A stretch of 64,000 nt of DNA, from contig NZ_KB849765.1 in assembly GCF_000369005.1 (NCBI RefSeq), forward strand, positions 1,083,881-1,147,880. The letters are read 5' to 3'. Within the stretch, counting starts at the first letter, position 1, and each line of letters opens with the position of its first letter. The stretch comes from Acinetobacter beijerinckii CIP 110307 (GTDB taxonomy: Bacteria > Pseudomonadota > Gammaproteobacteria > Pseudomonadales > Moraxellaceae). Below the pieces are notes generated by a model that was not told where the DNA came from, did not search any database, and worked only from the letters and a program-made list of their open reading frames with translations. Made by a program: the position numbers and the translations under genes. Shown here piece by piece: positions 18,268 to 26,876 of this stretch.

Positions 18268-18869
18268 AAAATGTGCTCGGATTTCTGTAGGTATTTAAGG
18301 TGTAGAGGCTTCAATTGTTGGTGTAAGTGCTCTAACAATCCATCATTAAGTACAACATCATTGGCAAGTTGCAATTTTTGAGCTCTTGGCATTTGAGCGG
18401 CAATAATACTCCGAATTTGTTGTTCAGTTTGACCATCACGTTGACTTGCACGTTGCAACTGCGTTTGCTCTTCCGCATCGATCAGTAAAGTATGATGGGT
18501 GAGTTCATGTTGATTTGTTTCAAAAAGAAGAGGCGAGACTAAAATCACATAAGGACTTTCAGCTTGTTTGAGTTGTTGAGTAATTGATTGACGAATAGCA
18601 GGGTGAGTAATTTTTTCTAAAGTTTGACGGGCTTCAGGAAATTGGAAAATATGATCGCGAAGTGCTCGGCGATTTAGACTGCCATCTTCGAGTAAAACCC
18701 AATCTCCAAAAGTGCGCTGTATTTCTTCTAAAGCAGGTTGTTTAGGTTCTACAACTTCACGAGCAACGATATCTGCATCAATAACTGTGATACCTTGAGA
18801 CTCGAACCATTGCGTGGCAGCAGATTTACCGCTGCCGATACCACCTGTAATTCCCAAGATAAAACTCAT
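18264..18869 (-). CDS. coaE: Dephospho-CoA kinase
   Basis: A 201-residue P-loop kinase that phosphorylates the 3' hydroxyl of dephospho-CoA, the last step of coenzyme A synthesis. Walker A is LGITGGIGSGKSAATQWF near residue 5; VIDADIVAREVVEP carries the conserved Asp of the substrate site; later come SPLLFETN and RASQRDGQTEQQIRSIIAAQ, the lid. It lies three bases after pilD, matching the pilB-pilC-pilD-coaE order of pseudomonads and acinetobacters. Confidence 0.96.
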   Translation of the reverse strand: MSFILGITGGIGSGKSAATQWFESQGITVIDADIVAREVVEPKQPALEEIQRTFGDWVLLEDGSLNRRALRDHIFQFPEARQTLEKITHPAIRQSITQQLKQAESPYVILVSPLLFETNQHELTHHTLLIDAEEQTQLQRASQRDGQTEQQIRSIIAAQMPRAQKLQLANDVVLNDGLLEHLHQQLKPLHLKYLQKSEHIF

Positions 18870-18872
18870 ATA

Positions 18873-19733
18873 TCAACCACCCAAATACATTTTCATAATT
18901 TGATCGCCCCATAGAAAAGCAATCCAACCTGCGATTGCAATATAAGGACCAAATGCAAAAGGCTGATTTTCACCTCGCATCTTCATTAAGATGATACCAA
19001 TGATTGCGCCAACCATAGAAGATAATAATACAATTAAAGGTAACATCATCGGACCCATCCAAGCGCCCAAAGCAGCGAGTAACTTGAAATCACCGTAACC
19101 CATACCTTCTTTGCCAGTTATGATCTTGAAAACATAATAAACAATCCAAAGACATAGGAAGCCAATTAAGTAACCCCAAATAGCAGCATGAGCCGTCGTA
19201 TACATTGCAAAGCTGTTAATTCCTAAGCCTAATGCAGCTAAAGGTAATGTAAATCGATCAGGTAGAAGCTGAGTATCGAAATCAATAAAAGTTAAGGTGA
19301 TGAGTGTCCATGTGAGAATCAAACCAAACAGCATTTGGATTGTCGCACCAAATACAACCACAACGATCAATGAACAAATCATGGTTAATAGTTCAATAAA
19401 CGGATAGCGAATACTAATTGGATTGTCACAAGCGCCACACTTTCCGCGCAAGATAAGCCAACTGATGATAGGGATATTCTGATACCAGCGGATAGGTGAT
19501 TTACATTTAGGACAGGTGGATGCTGGTTGGCTTAAAGTTAATTGGCGTTCATCTATAATCGGTTGTTCAGGATGCAGTAGCATTTGACATTCTTGATGCC
19601 ATTCTTGTTCCATCATTTTAGGTGTTCTAAAAATCACGACATTTAAAAAACTACCAATACATAAACTAAAAAGCCCAACTGCAATATAAAGCGCAGTTGG
19701 GTTTTCGATAAAATAAGAAAGTAATTCTTGCAT
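18873..19733 (-). CDS. pilD: Type IV prepilin leader peptidase / N-methyltransferase
   Basis: A polytopic inner-membrane aspartyl protease that cleaves and N-methylates type IV prepilins and type II secretion pseudopilins. The N-terminal domain has the zinc-type cysteines C-x2-C (CPKCKSP) and C-x2-C (CGACDNPISIRYP), needed for methylation; the two catalytic aspartates appear in FIDFDTQLLPDRFTLP and in the GxGD motif GMGYGDFKLLAALGAW. Its start overlaps the pilC stop as TAATG, indicating coupling. 286 residues is normal. Confidence 0.96.
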   Translation of the reverse strand: MQELLSYFIENPTALYIAVGLFSLCIGSFLNVVIFRTPKMMEQEWHQECQMLLHPEQPIIDERQLTLSQPASTCPKCKSPIRWYQNIPIISWLILRGKCGACDNPISIRYPFIELLTMICSLIVVVVFGATIQMLFGLILTWTLITLTFIDFDTQLLPDRFTLPLAALGLGINSFAMYTTAHAAIWGYLIGFLCLWIVYYVFKIITGKEGMGYGDFKLLAALGAWMGPMMLPLIVLLSSMVGAIIGIILMKMRGENQPFAFGPYIAIAGWIAFLWGDQIMKMYLGG

Positions 19734-20959
19734 TAGACCACAGAACCCATTTGGAAGATTGGTAGATACATGGCAATGACCAAGCCACCAACAAGAACAC
19801 CTAAGATAGCCATAATCAGTGGTTCCATCATTGACGTGAGACCGTCGACAGCATTATCAACTTCGTTTTCATAATGGGTTGCCACTTTATCCAACATACT
19901 ATCTAAAGCACCAGATTCTTCACCAATGGCAACCATTTGAATAGCCATTGATGGGAAACGATTTGATACACGCATTGCAAACTGAAGCTGTTGTCCTGTC
20001 GCAACATCTTCACGGATTTTCATCACTGCTTCTTCATAAACTACATTATTGGTTGCGCCCGCTGTTGATTCAAGCGCATCAATTAATGGAACACCTGCCG
20101 CGAAAGTTGTTGCTAAAGTACGGCTATAACGTGCAATAATAGCCTTAAACACTAAATCTCCGAAGATAGGAGCTTTGAGTGCCATTTTATCGAGCAAGTC
20201 GCGGAATTTCTTACTCCGTTTTTTTGCCTCTAAAAAACTAGCAATCACAGCAGCAATCGCAATGATTAGTAAAAACCAATATTCCTGCATCCATTTGGAC
20301 ATATTAACGACCATTTTGGTAAAAGCTGGGAGGTCGGCACCAAAAGAGTTAAAAAGATCTTGGAATACTGGAACCACTTTGACCATCAAAATAATAGTGA
20401 CAACAACAGCGACCACAATCACCGAAATAGGATATTTCATGGCTTTTTTGATTTTTTGTTTAAGTAGCTCACTTTTCTCTTTATAGATTGCTACGCGATC
20501 AAGCATAGTTTCTAAGGCGCCTGATTGTTCGCCAGATTCGACCAATGAGCAGAATAAATTATCAAAATATTGCGGATATTTTTTCAATGCGCCTGCAAAG
20601 GTATTTCCGCCTTCAACTTCACCTTTAATGCCTAATACCACTTCACGCATAGATGGATTTTCTAAGCCTTCAGCAACGATTTCAAAGCCTTGAACCAATG
20701 GTACGCCTGCTTTCATCATGGTTGCGAGTTGGCGCGTGAAAATAGTGATATCAAGCGTTGTGACTTTCTTTTTCATCAAACCTTCGAGAATATTTTTACG
20801 TTTCTCTCGAATATTTTTGATTGTAACACCTTGCTTTCGTAATGTGACTTTCGCTAAAGCCATATTACGAGCAGGAAGTTCCCCTTTAACCTTCGCCCCT
20901 TTACGATCAACCCCTTCATAAGCAAAAGTAGGCATCATTTGCGCTTTTTTAGCTGCCAT
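19733..20959 (-). CDS. pilC: Type IV pilus inner-membrane platform protein PilC
   Basis: A GspF-family protein of 408 residues that anchors the pilus motor ATPases in the inner membrane. Two T2SSF domains are visible (about 70-195 and 275-395), each with FxRQLATMMxAGVPL or YSRTLATTFAAGVPL near its start, plus three hydrophobic helices (near 175, 225 and 380). It lies between pilB and pilD. In Acinetobacter this machinery supports twitching and natural transformation; that role is inferred from the family. Confidence 0.96.
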   Translation of the reverse strand: MAAKKAQMMPTFAYEGVDRKGAKVKGELPARNMALAKVTLRKQGVTIKNIREKRKNILEGLMKKKVTTLDITIFTRQLATMMKAGVPLVQGFEIVAEGLENPSMREVVLGIKGEVEGGNTFAGALKKYPQYFDNLFCSLVESGEQSGALETMLDRVAIYKEKSELLKQKIKKAMKYPISVIVVAVVVTIILMVKVVPVFQDLFNSFGADLPAFTKMVVNMSKWMQEYWFLLIIAIAAVIASFLEAKKRSKKFRDLLDKMALKAPIFGDLVFKAIIARYSRTLATTFAAGVPLIDALESTAGATNNVVYEEAVMKIREDVATGQQLQFAMRVSNRFPSMAIQMVAIGEESGALDSMLDKVATHYENEVDNAVDGLTSMMEPLIMAILGVLVGGLVIAMYLPIFQMGSVV

Positions 20960-20983
20960 GATTAGTAATCCTTGTTATTAATT

Positions 20984-22696
20984 TTATTCACTTGTTACTC
21001 GGTTGACTTCTTGCAAAGAAGTTATTCCTTGCATCACTTTTTTCAGACCCGAGCGACGTAGGTTATTAAAGCCTGCTCTTTCCGATGCAGAAGCAATCTC
21101 TATGGCATTGCCATCTTCCATGATGATCTTTGAGATTTCTGGTGTCACTTTCATTACTTCATAAATACCAACACGTCCTTTATAACCTTCTCGACATTCA
21201 GCACAGCCAACAGGTTGATAAATTGTGAGTTCTGGATCTGCTAAATCTTGTTCTGTGAAACCAAGTTCTAAAAGACTTTGTTTAGGAACATCTGTTGGTA
21301 TTTTACATTGTGCGCATAAACGACGTGCTAAACGTTGAGCAATCACTAAGTTGACAGACGTTGCAATATTAAATGAAGGAACCCCCATATTACGTAAACG
21401 TGTTAATGTTTCAGGAGCACTGTTGGTATGGAGTGTTGACATCACCATATGTCCTGTTTGCGCAGCCTTGATGGCAATTTCAGCCGTTTCAAGATCACGA
21501 ATCTCACCAACCATGATAATGTCGGGATCTTGGCGTAAGAATGCTTTCAATGCAGCAGAGAAGGTAAGTCCTGTTTTGGGATTCACGTTGACTTGGTTAA
21601 TCCCTTCCAAGTTGATTTCAACTGGGTCTTCGGCAGTTGAAATATTGGTATCTTCAGTATTGAGAATATTCAAACCAGTATATAAAGATACAGTTTTACC
21701 TGAACCAGTTGGGCCTGTAATTAGTAGCATGCCTTGTGGCTTATCAAGTGCTTCTAAAAATAGTGCTTTTTGCTCATCCTCATAGCCTAAAGCCTCAATT
21801 CCGAGCATGGCACTGGATGGATCTAGAATACGTAAAACGAGTTTCTCACCAAACAGGGTGGGTAGTGAATTGACACGGAAATCAATGGCTTTGGTTTTAG
21901 ATAGCTTTAACTTAATACGACCATCTTGAGGCATTCGCTTTTCAGAAATATCCATTTGCGACATTACTTTTAAACGCGATGCTAATCGATTTGCCATCTG
22001 CAAGGGTGGATTTGCAATTTGTCTTAAAACGCCATCGACGCGATAGCGGACACGATACATTTTTTCATAAGGTTCAAAATGTAAGTCTGATGCGCCCATA
22101 CGAATCGCATCAATCAATAGTTTGTTGATATATTTTACAATCGGTGACTCATCAGTTTGTGTATTATCATCATCTTCTGATGGAGCTTCAGTACCGACAT
22201 CAACATCTAGATCAAAATCTTCACTATCACCAAAATCAAAACTTGAACTATCACCAAACTGTTGTTCAATCAGTTTGTCTAGCTTATTGAATTCGACAAT
22301 GACAGGTTCTATGTTGAGTTTTGTATTAAAACGAATCGCATCTAATGCATCGATATTGGTGGGATTGCTGGTAGCGACATACAGAATCTGTCCGCGCTGA
22401 AGCAAAGGCACCACGCGATGTTTTTGAATGAGTTTGTTGTCGGTTAACTCGCGTGGCAATAAAGCGGTATCGTAAACCCCTAAATCAAATAGTGGTTCTC
22501 CAAACTCGACCGAGATACTTTCAGCAATAGTAAGTGGAGCAAGACGTTGATGTTCTATTAAATGAGCAACAATATCTTGGTGAGCCTTTTTTGCTGCATC
22601 AATTGCATTTTGCATGTTTGATGCAGTCATGTGACCATCTTCAACTAAACGTCGAATGAACCCCGAAAATTTTGGAGACGTATGTAATCCTGACAT
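20984..22696 (-). CDS. pilB: Type IV pilus assembly ATPase PilB
   Basis: The hexameric secretion-type ATPase driving pilus extension. The 570 residues include an N-terminal MshEN domain (about 15-160), an acidic linker (FGDSEDFDLDVDVG), the Walker A motif LLITGPTGSGKTVSLY, the Asp box, Walker B (QDPDIIMVGEIRDLETAEIA), the His box (TGHMVMSTLHTNSAPET) and a zinc-binding tetracysteine set (CAQC and CAEC) near the C-terminus. First gene of pilB-pilC-pilD-coaE; no major pilin gene is adjacent. Confidence 0.96.
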   Translation of the reverse strand: MSGLHTSPKFSGFIRRLVEDGHMTASNMQNAIDAAKKAHQDIVAHLIEHQRLAPLTIAESISVEFGEPLFDLGVYDTALLPRELTDNKLIQKHRVVPLLQRGQILYVATSNPTNIDALDAIRFNTKLNIEPVIVEFNKLDKLIEQQFGDSSSFDFGDSEDFDLDVDVGTEAPSEDDDNTQTDESPIVKYINKLLIDAIRMGASDLHFEPYEKMYRVRYRVDGVLRQIANPPLQMANRLASRLKVMSQMDISEKRMPQDGRIKLKLSKTKAIDFRVNSLPTLFGEKLVLRILDPSSAMLGIEALGYEDEQKALFLEALDKPQGMLLITGPTGSGKTVSLYTGLNILNTEDTNISTAEDPVEINLEGINQVNVNPKTGLTFSAALKAFLRQDPDIIMVGEIRDLETAEIAIKAAQTGHMVMSTLHTNSAPETLTRLRNMGVPSFNIATSVNLVIAQRLARRLCAQCKIPTDVPKQSLLELGFTEQDLADPELTIYQPVGCAECREGYKGRVGIYEVMKVTPEISKIIMEDGNAIEIASASERAGFNNLRRSGLKKVMQGITSLQEVNRVTSE

Positions 22697-23065
22697 CTGT
22701 CCGCCTTATGACAATATGGTTATAATAGCTATGAAGAAAATTATACTTTTGTTACGTAAAAATACTACTAGAGAAAATGTCGTTTTTGACGTGATTCAGT
22801 TGAAAAACTTTGAACTGATCGAATGTTTTAACAAATAATTTTTCAAAAAGATATCTTGTTTAGAAAACATAAAGAAAAAAGAGCACGGAATTAAATTGAT
22901 TTCTATGAAATACATAGCCAATCTAGTCTCTGAAATATCCATTATTGCTTGATTAATTGAATTACAATGCTGATTTAAATTTAAACACTATAAAAAAATG
23001 AATTTTCTAAAAATACGTGTAAAATGTGCAGCATTTTTTAGAAATAAGTAATAGGTGGGCGACGT
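22697..23065. other. Divergent gap between pilB and tpiA
   Basis: 369 AT-rich bases that must hold the promoters of the pilBCD-coaE operon and of tpiA. A TAAAAT hexamer preceded by TG lies at about 23019, some 45 bases before tpiA, without a clear -35. A short open frame at 22656-22838 overlaps the pilB start and shows no coding character. I see no strong hairpin or repeat. Confidence 0.4.
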
Positions 23066-23857
23066 ATGTCGGTTTCGACGATTACCCCTTGGGTTGTTGG
23101 CAATTGGAAGATGAATCCAAAGCATGCTGACGCTCTTCAATTAATAAAAGAATTTAAACAATTGTTGCAACAAGAAAATGTTTCACCTGAGTATTGTCAC
23201 ATTGGTGTTGCGCCTATAACCATCGCTTTGACTAATATCCATAATGAATTGGGTGATGCGGTACGACCGATTTATACGGTTGCTCAAGATGTATCAAAAG
23301 TCGCAGGTACAGGTGCCTATACGGGTGAGGTGAGTGCAGAACTATTAAAAGATAGTCAGATTGAATATGTATTAATAGGGCATTCGGAACGCCGTGAGTT
23401 ATTCGGTGACGATGTTGAAATCCTAAAAGCAAAACTGCAAAATGCTTTGAATGCAGGTTTAACAGTGATTTATTGCGTCGGCGAAAGCTTAACACAGCGT
23501 GAGCAGGGTGCGGCTGAACAAGTGGTCTTGCAACAAATCTGTGATATTGCTTCTATTGTAAAAGCTGAACAATGGCACAATATCGTGATAGCTTATGAAC
23601 CCATTTGGGCGATTGGTACAGGTAAAACTGCTTCACCCGCAGATGCACAAGCAATGCATGTAAAAATTCGTGAGGGTTTAAAGCAGATTAGCGCCTTGGG
23701 TGAGACGATAGCAATTTTATATGGCGGTAGTGTGAAAGCTGAGAATGCAGCAGAATTGGCTGCTTGCCCAGATATTAATGGTGCTTTGGTGGGTGGTGCA
23801 TCTCTAAATGCTCAATCTTTCTACCAAATCGCAAAAGCATTTGCTCAAAGCAAATAA
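23066..23857 (+). CDS. tpiA: Triosephosphate isomerase
   Basis: Interconverts dihydroxyacetone phosphate and glyceraldehyde-3-phosphate in the cytoplasm. The TIM barrel landmarks are present: [10 protein letters not shown] with the substrate-binding Asn and Lys (about 10-19), [15 protein letters not shown] with the electrophilic His (about 101-115), [15 protein letters not shown] with the catalytic Glu and loop 6 (about 177-191), and [13 protein letters not shown]. 263 residues is standard. The start is just after a purine-rich GGTGGG. secG follows 12 bases later, so the two are probably co-transcribed. Confidence 0.97.
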   Translation: MSVSTITPWVVGNWKMNPKHADALQLIKEFKQLLQQENVSPEYCHIGVAPITIALTNIHNELGDAVRPIYTVAQDVSKVAGTGAYTGEVSAELLKDSQIEYVLIGHSERRELFGDDVEILKAKLQNALNAGLTVIYCVGESLTQREQGAAEQVVLQQICDIASIVKAEQWHNIVIAYEPIWAIGTGKTASPADAQAMHVKIREGLKQISALGETIAILYGGSVKAENAAELAACPDINGALVGGASLNAQSFYQIAKAFAQSK

Positions 23858-23869
23858 CGAGGAATAGAA

Positions 23870-24199
23870 ATGTATAGTTTTATACTCGTTGTACACATCA
23901 TTTTGGCAATTTTAATTATTGCTTTGGTTTTAGTACAACAAGGTAAAGGTGCGGAAGCAGGTGCATCATTTGGTGGTGGTGGCGCTGCAACTGTGTTTGG
24001 TGCTTCAGGAGCGGGTAACTTTTTGACACGCTTAACTGCAATTTTTACTGCACTATTTTTTGTCACAAGCTTAACGCTAGCAGTATTTGCAAAAAAACAG
24101 ACAACTGATGCATATAGTTTAAAATCTGTACAAAGCTCAACCTCTGTACCTGCTTCATCGCCTGAAACTTCATCAAACGCACCAAAAACAACTGAATAA
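23870..24199 (+). CDS. secG: Preprotein translocase subunit SecG
   Basis: Small inner-membrane subunit of the SecYEG channel. 109 residues with two membrane helices (about 3-23 and 54-75), the conserved VLVQQGKGAEAGASFGGGG between them and a variable Ser/Thr-rich cytoplasmic tail. GAGGAATAG precedes the start. It directly precedes tRNA-Leu(GAG), the same order as secG-leuU in E. coli. Confidence 0.96.
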   Translation: MYSFILVVHIILAILIIALVLVQQGKGAEAGASFGGGGAATVFGASGAGNFLTRLTAIFTALFFVTSLTLAVFAKKQTTDAYSLKSVQSSTSVPASSPETSSNAPKTTE

Positions 24200-24256
24200 G
24201 TTAAATTAACCCTTTTCTTTTGTGAGTTTAGGGCATAGAATGCGTCCCATAAAGCT

Positions 24257-24341
24257 GCGGTGGTGGTGGAATTGGTAGACACGCTACCTTGAGGTGGTAG
24301 TGCCTTCGGGCGTGGGGGTTCAAGTCCCCCCTTCCGCACCA
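24257..24341 (+). tRNA. leuU: tRNA-Leu (anticodon GAG)
   Basis: An 85-base class II tRNA with encoded CCA. The anticodon stem CTACC/GGTAG encloses TTGAGGT, giving anticodon GAG. The long variable arm has a TTCG-like loop (TGCC-TTC-GGGC) and the T arm is GGGGG-TTCAAGT-CCCCC. The acceptor strands GCGGTGG and CTTCCGC leave position 5-68 as a T-T mismatch and 6-67 as G-T. Location after secG matches leuU in E. coli. Confidence 0.95.
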
Positions 24342-24382
24342 AACTTAATAACCAGTAAGTTCGGTGTTTGCAGTGATATTGA

Positions 24383-24459
<77 letters not shown>

Positions 24460-24503
24460 TTTGATTAAGGTGCAACTTAGTCAAGCAAATATGAAAACTT
24501 AGA

Positions 24504-24531
24504 TTGACTTTTTTTCATATTTGTATATAAT
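24504..24531 (+). promoter_or_regulatory. Strong sigma-70 promoter upstream of the second initiator tRNA
   Basis: TTGACT (24504-24509) and a perfect TATAAT (24526-24531) are separated by 16 bases. Transcription should begin near 24538, seven bases before the tRNA. It lies between the two identical initiator tRNAs. Confidence 0.8.
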
Positions 24532-24544
24532 TTTTGCACGTTGT

Positions 24545-24621
<77 letters not shown>

Positions 24622-24633
24622 AGTTTCTAAAAG

Positions 24634-24660
24634 AGGCTCACAGTTATGGTGGGCCTTTTT
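24634..24660 (+). terminator. Terminator after the initiator tRNA
   Basis: AGGCTCAC (24634-24641) pairs with GTGGGCCT (24649-24656), one G-T pair, followed by T to 24660. Confidence 0.75.
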
Positions 24661-24693
24661 GCACAGTGGGTAATGCTTTTCTGTGTAATATAG

Positions 24694-24714
24694 GGGCGAT
24701 TTACGCCCTTTTTT
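24694..24714 (+). terminator. Second terminator before rimP
   Basis: GGGCG/CGCCC (24694-24698 with 24704-24708), loop ATTTA, then six T. With the terminator just upstream it would limit read-through from the tRNA promoter into rimP, or serve as an antitermination control point for the nusA operon. Confidence 0.75.
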
Positions 24715-24751
24715 ATTGGTTGTTTAGCTATCGTGTAGTGTTCGACATCAA

Positions 24752-24780
24752 TTGGTCAAATAGTCGTGCTTCACTATACG
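24752..24780 (+). promoter_or_regulatory. Predicted promoter of rimP-nusA-infB-rbfA
   Basis: TTGGTC (24752-24757) and TATACG (24775-24780), 17-base spacer, about 40 bases before the rimP ATG and downstream of both terminators. Confidence 0.5.
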
Positions 24781-24819
24781 GTTAAGATTGATTGGCTCGC
24801 ATGAGAGCGACGAGAGTAA

Positions 24820-25344
24820 ATGAAATTATCAAATAAATCTCAAGCATTGCATGATCTAATCGCACCAGCTGTGGCTGCTTGTGGTGTAGATCTGTGGGGG
24901 ATTGAGTTCCTGCCACAAGGTAAACGTTCTTTATTACGCATCTATATCGATAGAGTCGTTGATGAGAATGCTGAACCTGTCCTAAATGAAGATGGTGAAG
25001 TTGAACAAGGCCGTGGTATTGGCGTTCAGGATTGTGTTTTAGTGACACAACAAGTCGGTGCAATGCTTGATGTTCATGATCCAATTGCTGGTGAATATGC
25101 TTTAGAAGTGTCTTCTCCAGGGTGGGATCGTCCATTTTTCCAGTTAAATCAATTGCCTGCTTATATTGGGCAACAAGTGGCTTTACGATTAATTGCTGCC
25201 GTCGAAAACCGTCGTAAATTCCAAGCAAAATTACTTTCTGTAGACCTTGAAAATGAAATTATTCAAGTTGAAGTGGAAGGTAAACATGTGCTTGAAATTG
25301 ATAGTAATAATATTGATAAAGCAAATTTAATCTATCAAGACTAA
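24820..25344 (+). CDS. rimP: Ribosome maturation factor RimP
   Basis: Needed for late assembly of the 30S subunit. 174 residues (family about 150) with the N-terminal alpha/beta domain ([20 protein letters not shown]) and C-terminal SH3-like domain ([18 protein letters not shown]). The extra length is an acidic insertion, [19 protein letters not shown] (about 47-65), between the two halves of the first domain. First coding gene of the nusA-infB operon. Confidence 0.95.
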   Translation: MKLSNKSQALHDLIAPAVAACGVDLWGIEFLPQGKRSLLRIYIDRVVDENAEPVLNEDGEVEQGRGIGVQDCVLVTQQVGAMLDVHDPIAGEYALEVSSPGWDRPFFQLNQLPAYIGQQVALRLIAAVENRRKFQAKLLSVDLENEIIQVEVEGKHVLEIDSNNIDKANLIYQD

Positions 25345-25381
25345 TATTAATTTAATTTTATAAGAAATCGGTAGGTGACTT

Positions 25382-26866
25382 ATGGGCCGCGAAATTCTTA
25401 CCGTTGCAGAAACGGTTAGTAATGAAAAAGGTGTTAGTCGTGAAGCGATCTTCGAGGCATTAGAGCAAGCACTTGTTGCTGCAACGAAGAAAAAATTCTA
25501 CGAAGGCACAAATTCAGAAGAAGCTCAACTTCGTGTTGAGATTGATCGTAAAACTGGTGATTATCGTACATTCCGTCAATGGACTCTCGTTGCTGATGAA
25601 GATCATGAAATGCCAGCATGTCAGGATGCAATTTCTGATGTAGATGCATCGAAATGGTCGATTGGTGATATTCGTGAACTTGAAGTCGAATCGATTGAGT
25701 TCGGTCGTATTGCTGCGCAAATCGCTAAACAAGTGATTGTGCAAAAGATTCGTGAAGCAGAACGTGCATTGGTTGCTGATGCTTATGAATCTAAAGTGGG
25801 TGAGTTGATTTACGGTGAAGTGAAAAAGCAAACTAAAGATGGCTTTATCATTGATCTTGGTGACAATGCTGAAGCTTATTTAGCGCGTGAAGAAACCATT
25901 CATAAAGAAATTTTACGTCCTAAGCAACGTGTAAATGCTATTTTATACAACGTTAACCGTGAAGGTCGTGGAGCGCAATTGTTATTGTCTCGTGCACGTC
26001 CTGAAATGTTAATCGCTTTGATGAAAAAAGAAATTCCAGAAATTTCTGAAGAAATTATTGAGATTAAAGCTGCAGCGCGCCAACCAGGTGTTCGAGCTAA
26101 AATTGCTGTAAAAACCAATGATCATCGTATTGACCCTGTTGGTGCATGTATTGGTATGCGTGGTACGCGTATCCAAGCAGTTCAACAAGAGTTAAATGGC
26201 GAACGTATTGATGTGGTTGTTTGGTCAGATGATCCAGCACAATACATTGCAAGTGCTCTAGAGCCAGCTGATGTATCTGGTATCGTTTTAGATGAAGATG
26301 CGCGTAGTGCGGATATCATCTTTGCAACCAATGATCAATTGGCTCGTGCGATTGGTTCGCAAGGACAAAATGTTCGTTTAGCATCGGAATTAACCGGTTA
26401 TAAACTCGACATGATGTTAGAAGAAGAGTATCGTGCTCGTCAGCAAAATGAAGCTCAACAATATTTAGATATGTTTGTTTCACGTCTCGATATTGATGAA
26501 GACTTGGCAATGGCTTTGGTCGAAATGGGCTTTACCTCATTAGAAGAGATTGCTTACGTACCAGCTGAAACATTTGATGAAATTGAGCTTGAAGCTGATT
26601 TAGTTGAATTGTTGCAAAGCCGTGCGAAAGAAGCTGCGTTGACTGATGCCTTAAAACAGCAAGAAAATATTCAAGAGCCAAGTGCAGAACTTCTCGGTAT
26701 GGAAGGTATGACGACTGAGATTGCATATGCATTGGCGGCGCGTGGTGTGATTACTGTAGATGACTTAGCTGATCAAGCAACTGATGATATTTCAGATATC
26801 GAAGGTTTAGGTCATGAAAAAGCAGGTCAACTCATTATGAAAGCACGTGAATCATGGTTTAACTAG
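25382..26866 (+). CDS. nusA: Transcription termination/antitermination factor NusA
   Basis: Binds RNA polymerase and controls pausing, termination and antitermination. The 494 residues contain the N-terminal polymerase-binding domain (about 1-130), S1 (about 135-200), two KH domains (including RIDPVGACIGMRGTRIQAVQ and ARAIGSQGQNVRLASELTG, each with the GxxG loop) and two C-terminal acidic repeats (about 360-490), as in E. coli. GGTAGGTG precedes the ATG. In E. coli NusA represses its own operon by promoting termination; the twin terminators ahead of rimP would suit that, but this is inference. Confidence 0.97.
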   Translation: MGREILTVAETVSNEKGVSREAIFEALEQALVAATKKKFYEGTNSEEAQLRVEIDRKTGDYRTFRQWTLVADEDHEMPACQDAISDVDASKWSIGDIRELEVESIEFGRIAAQIAKQVIVQKIREAERALVADAYESKVGELIYGEVKKQTKDGFIIDLGDNAEAYLAREETIHKEILRPKQRVNAILYNVNREGRGAQLLLSRARPEMLIALMKKEIPEISEEIIEIKAAARQPGVRAKIAVKTNDHRIDPVGACIGMRGTRIQAVQQELNGERIDVVVWSDDPAQYIASALEPADVSGIVLDEDARSADIIFATNDQLARAIGSQGQNVRLASELTGYKLDMMLEEEYRARQQNEAQQYLDMFVSRLDIDEDLAMALVEMGFTSLEEIAYVPAETFDEIELEADLVELLQSRAKEAALTDALKQQENIQEPSAELLGMEGMTTEIAYALAARGVITVDDLADQATDDISDIEGLGHEKAGQLIMKARESWFN

Positions 26867-26876
26867 GAGATAATAG

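Noticed and set aside
22656..22838. Small plus-strand gene upstream of tpiA
   Set aside because: It overlaps the pilB start on the other strand, has AT-driven composition and no ribosome site.
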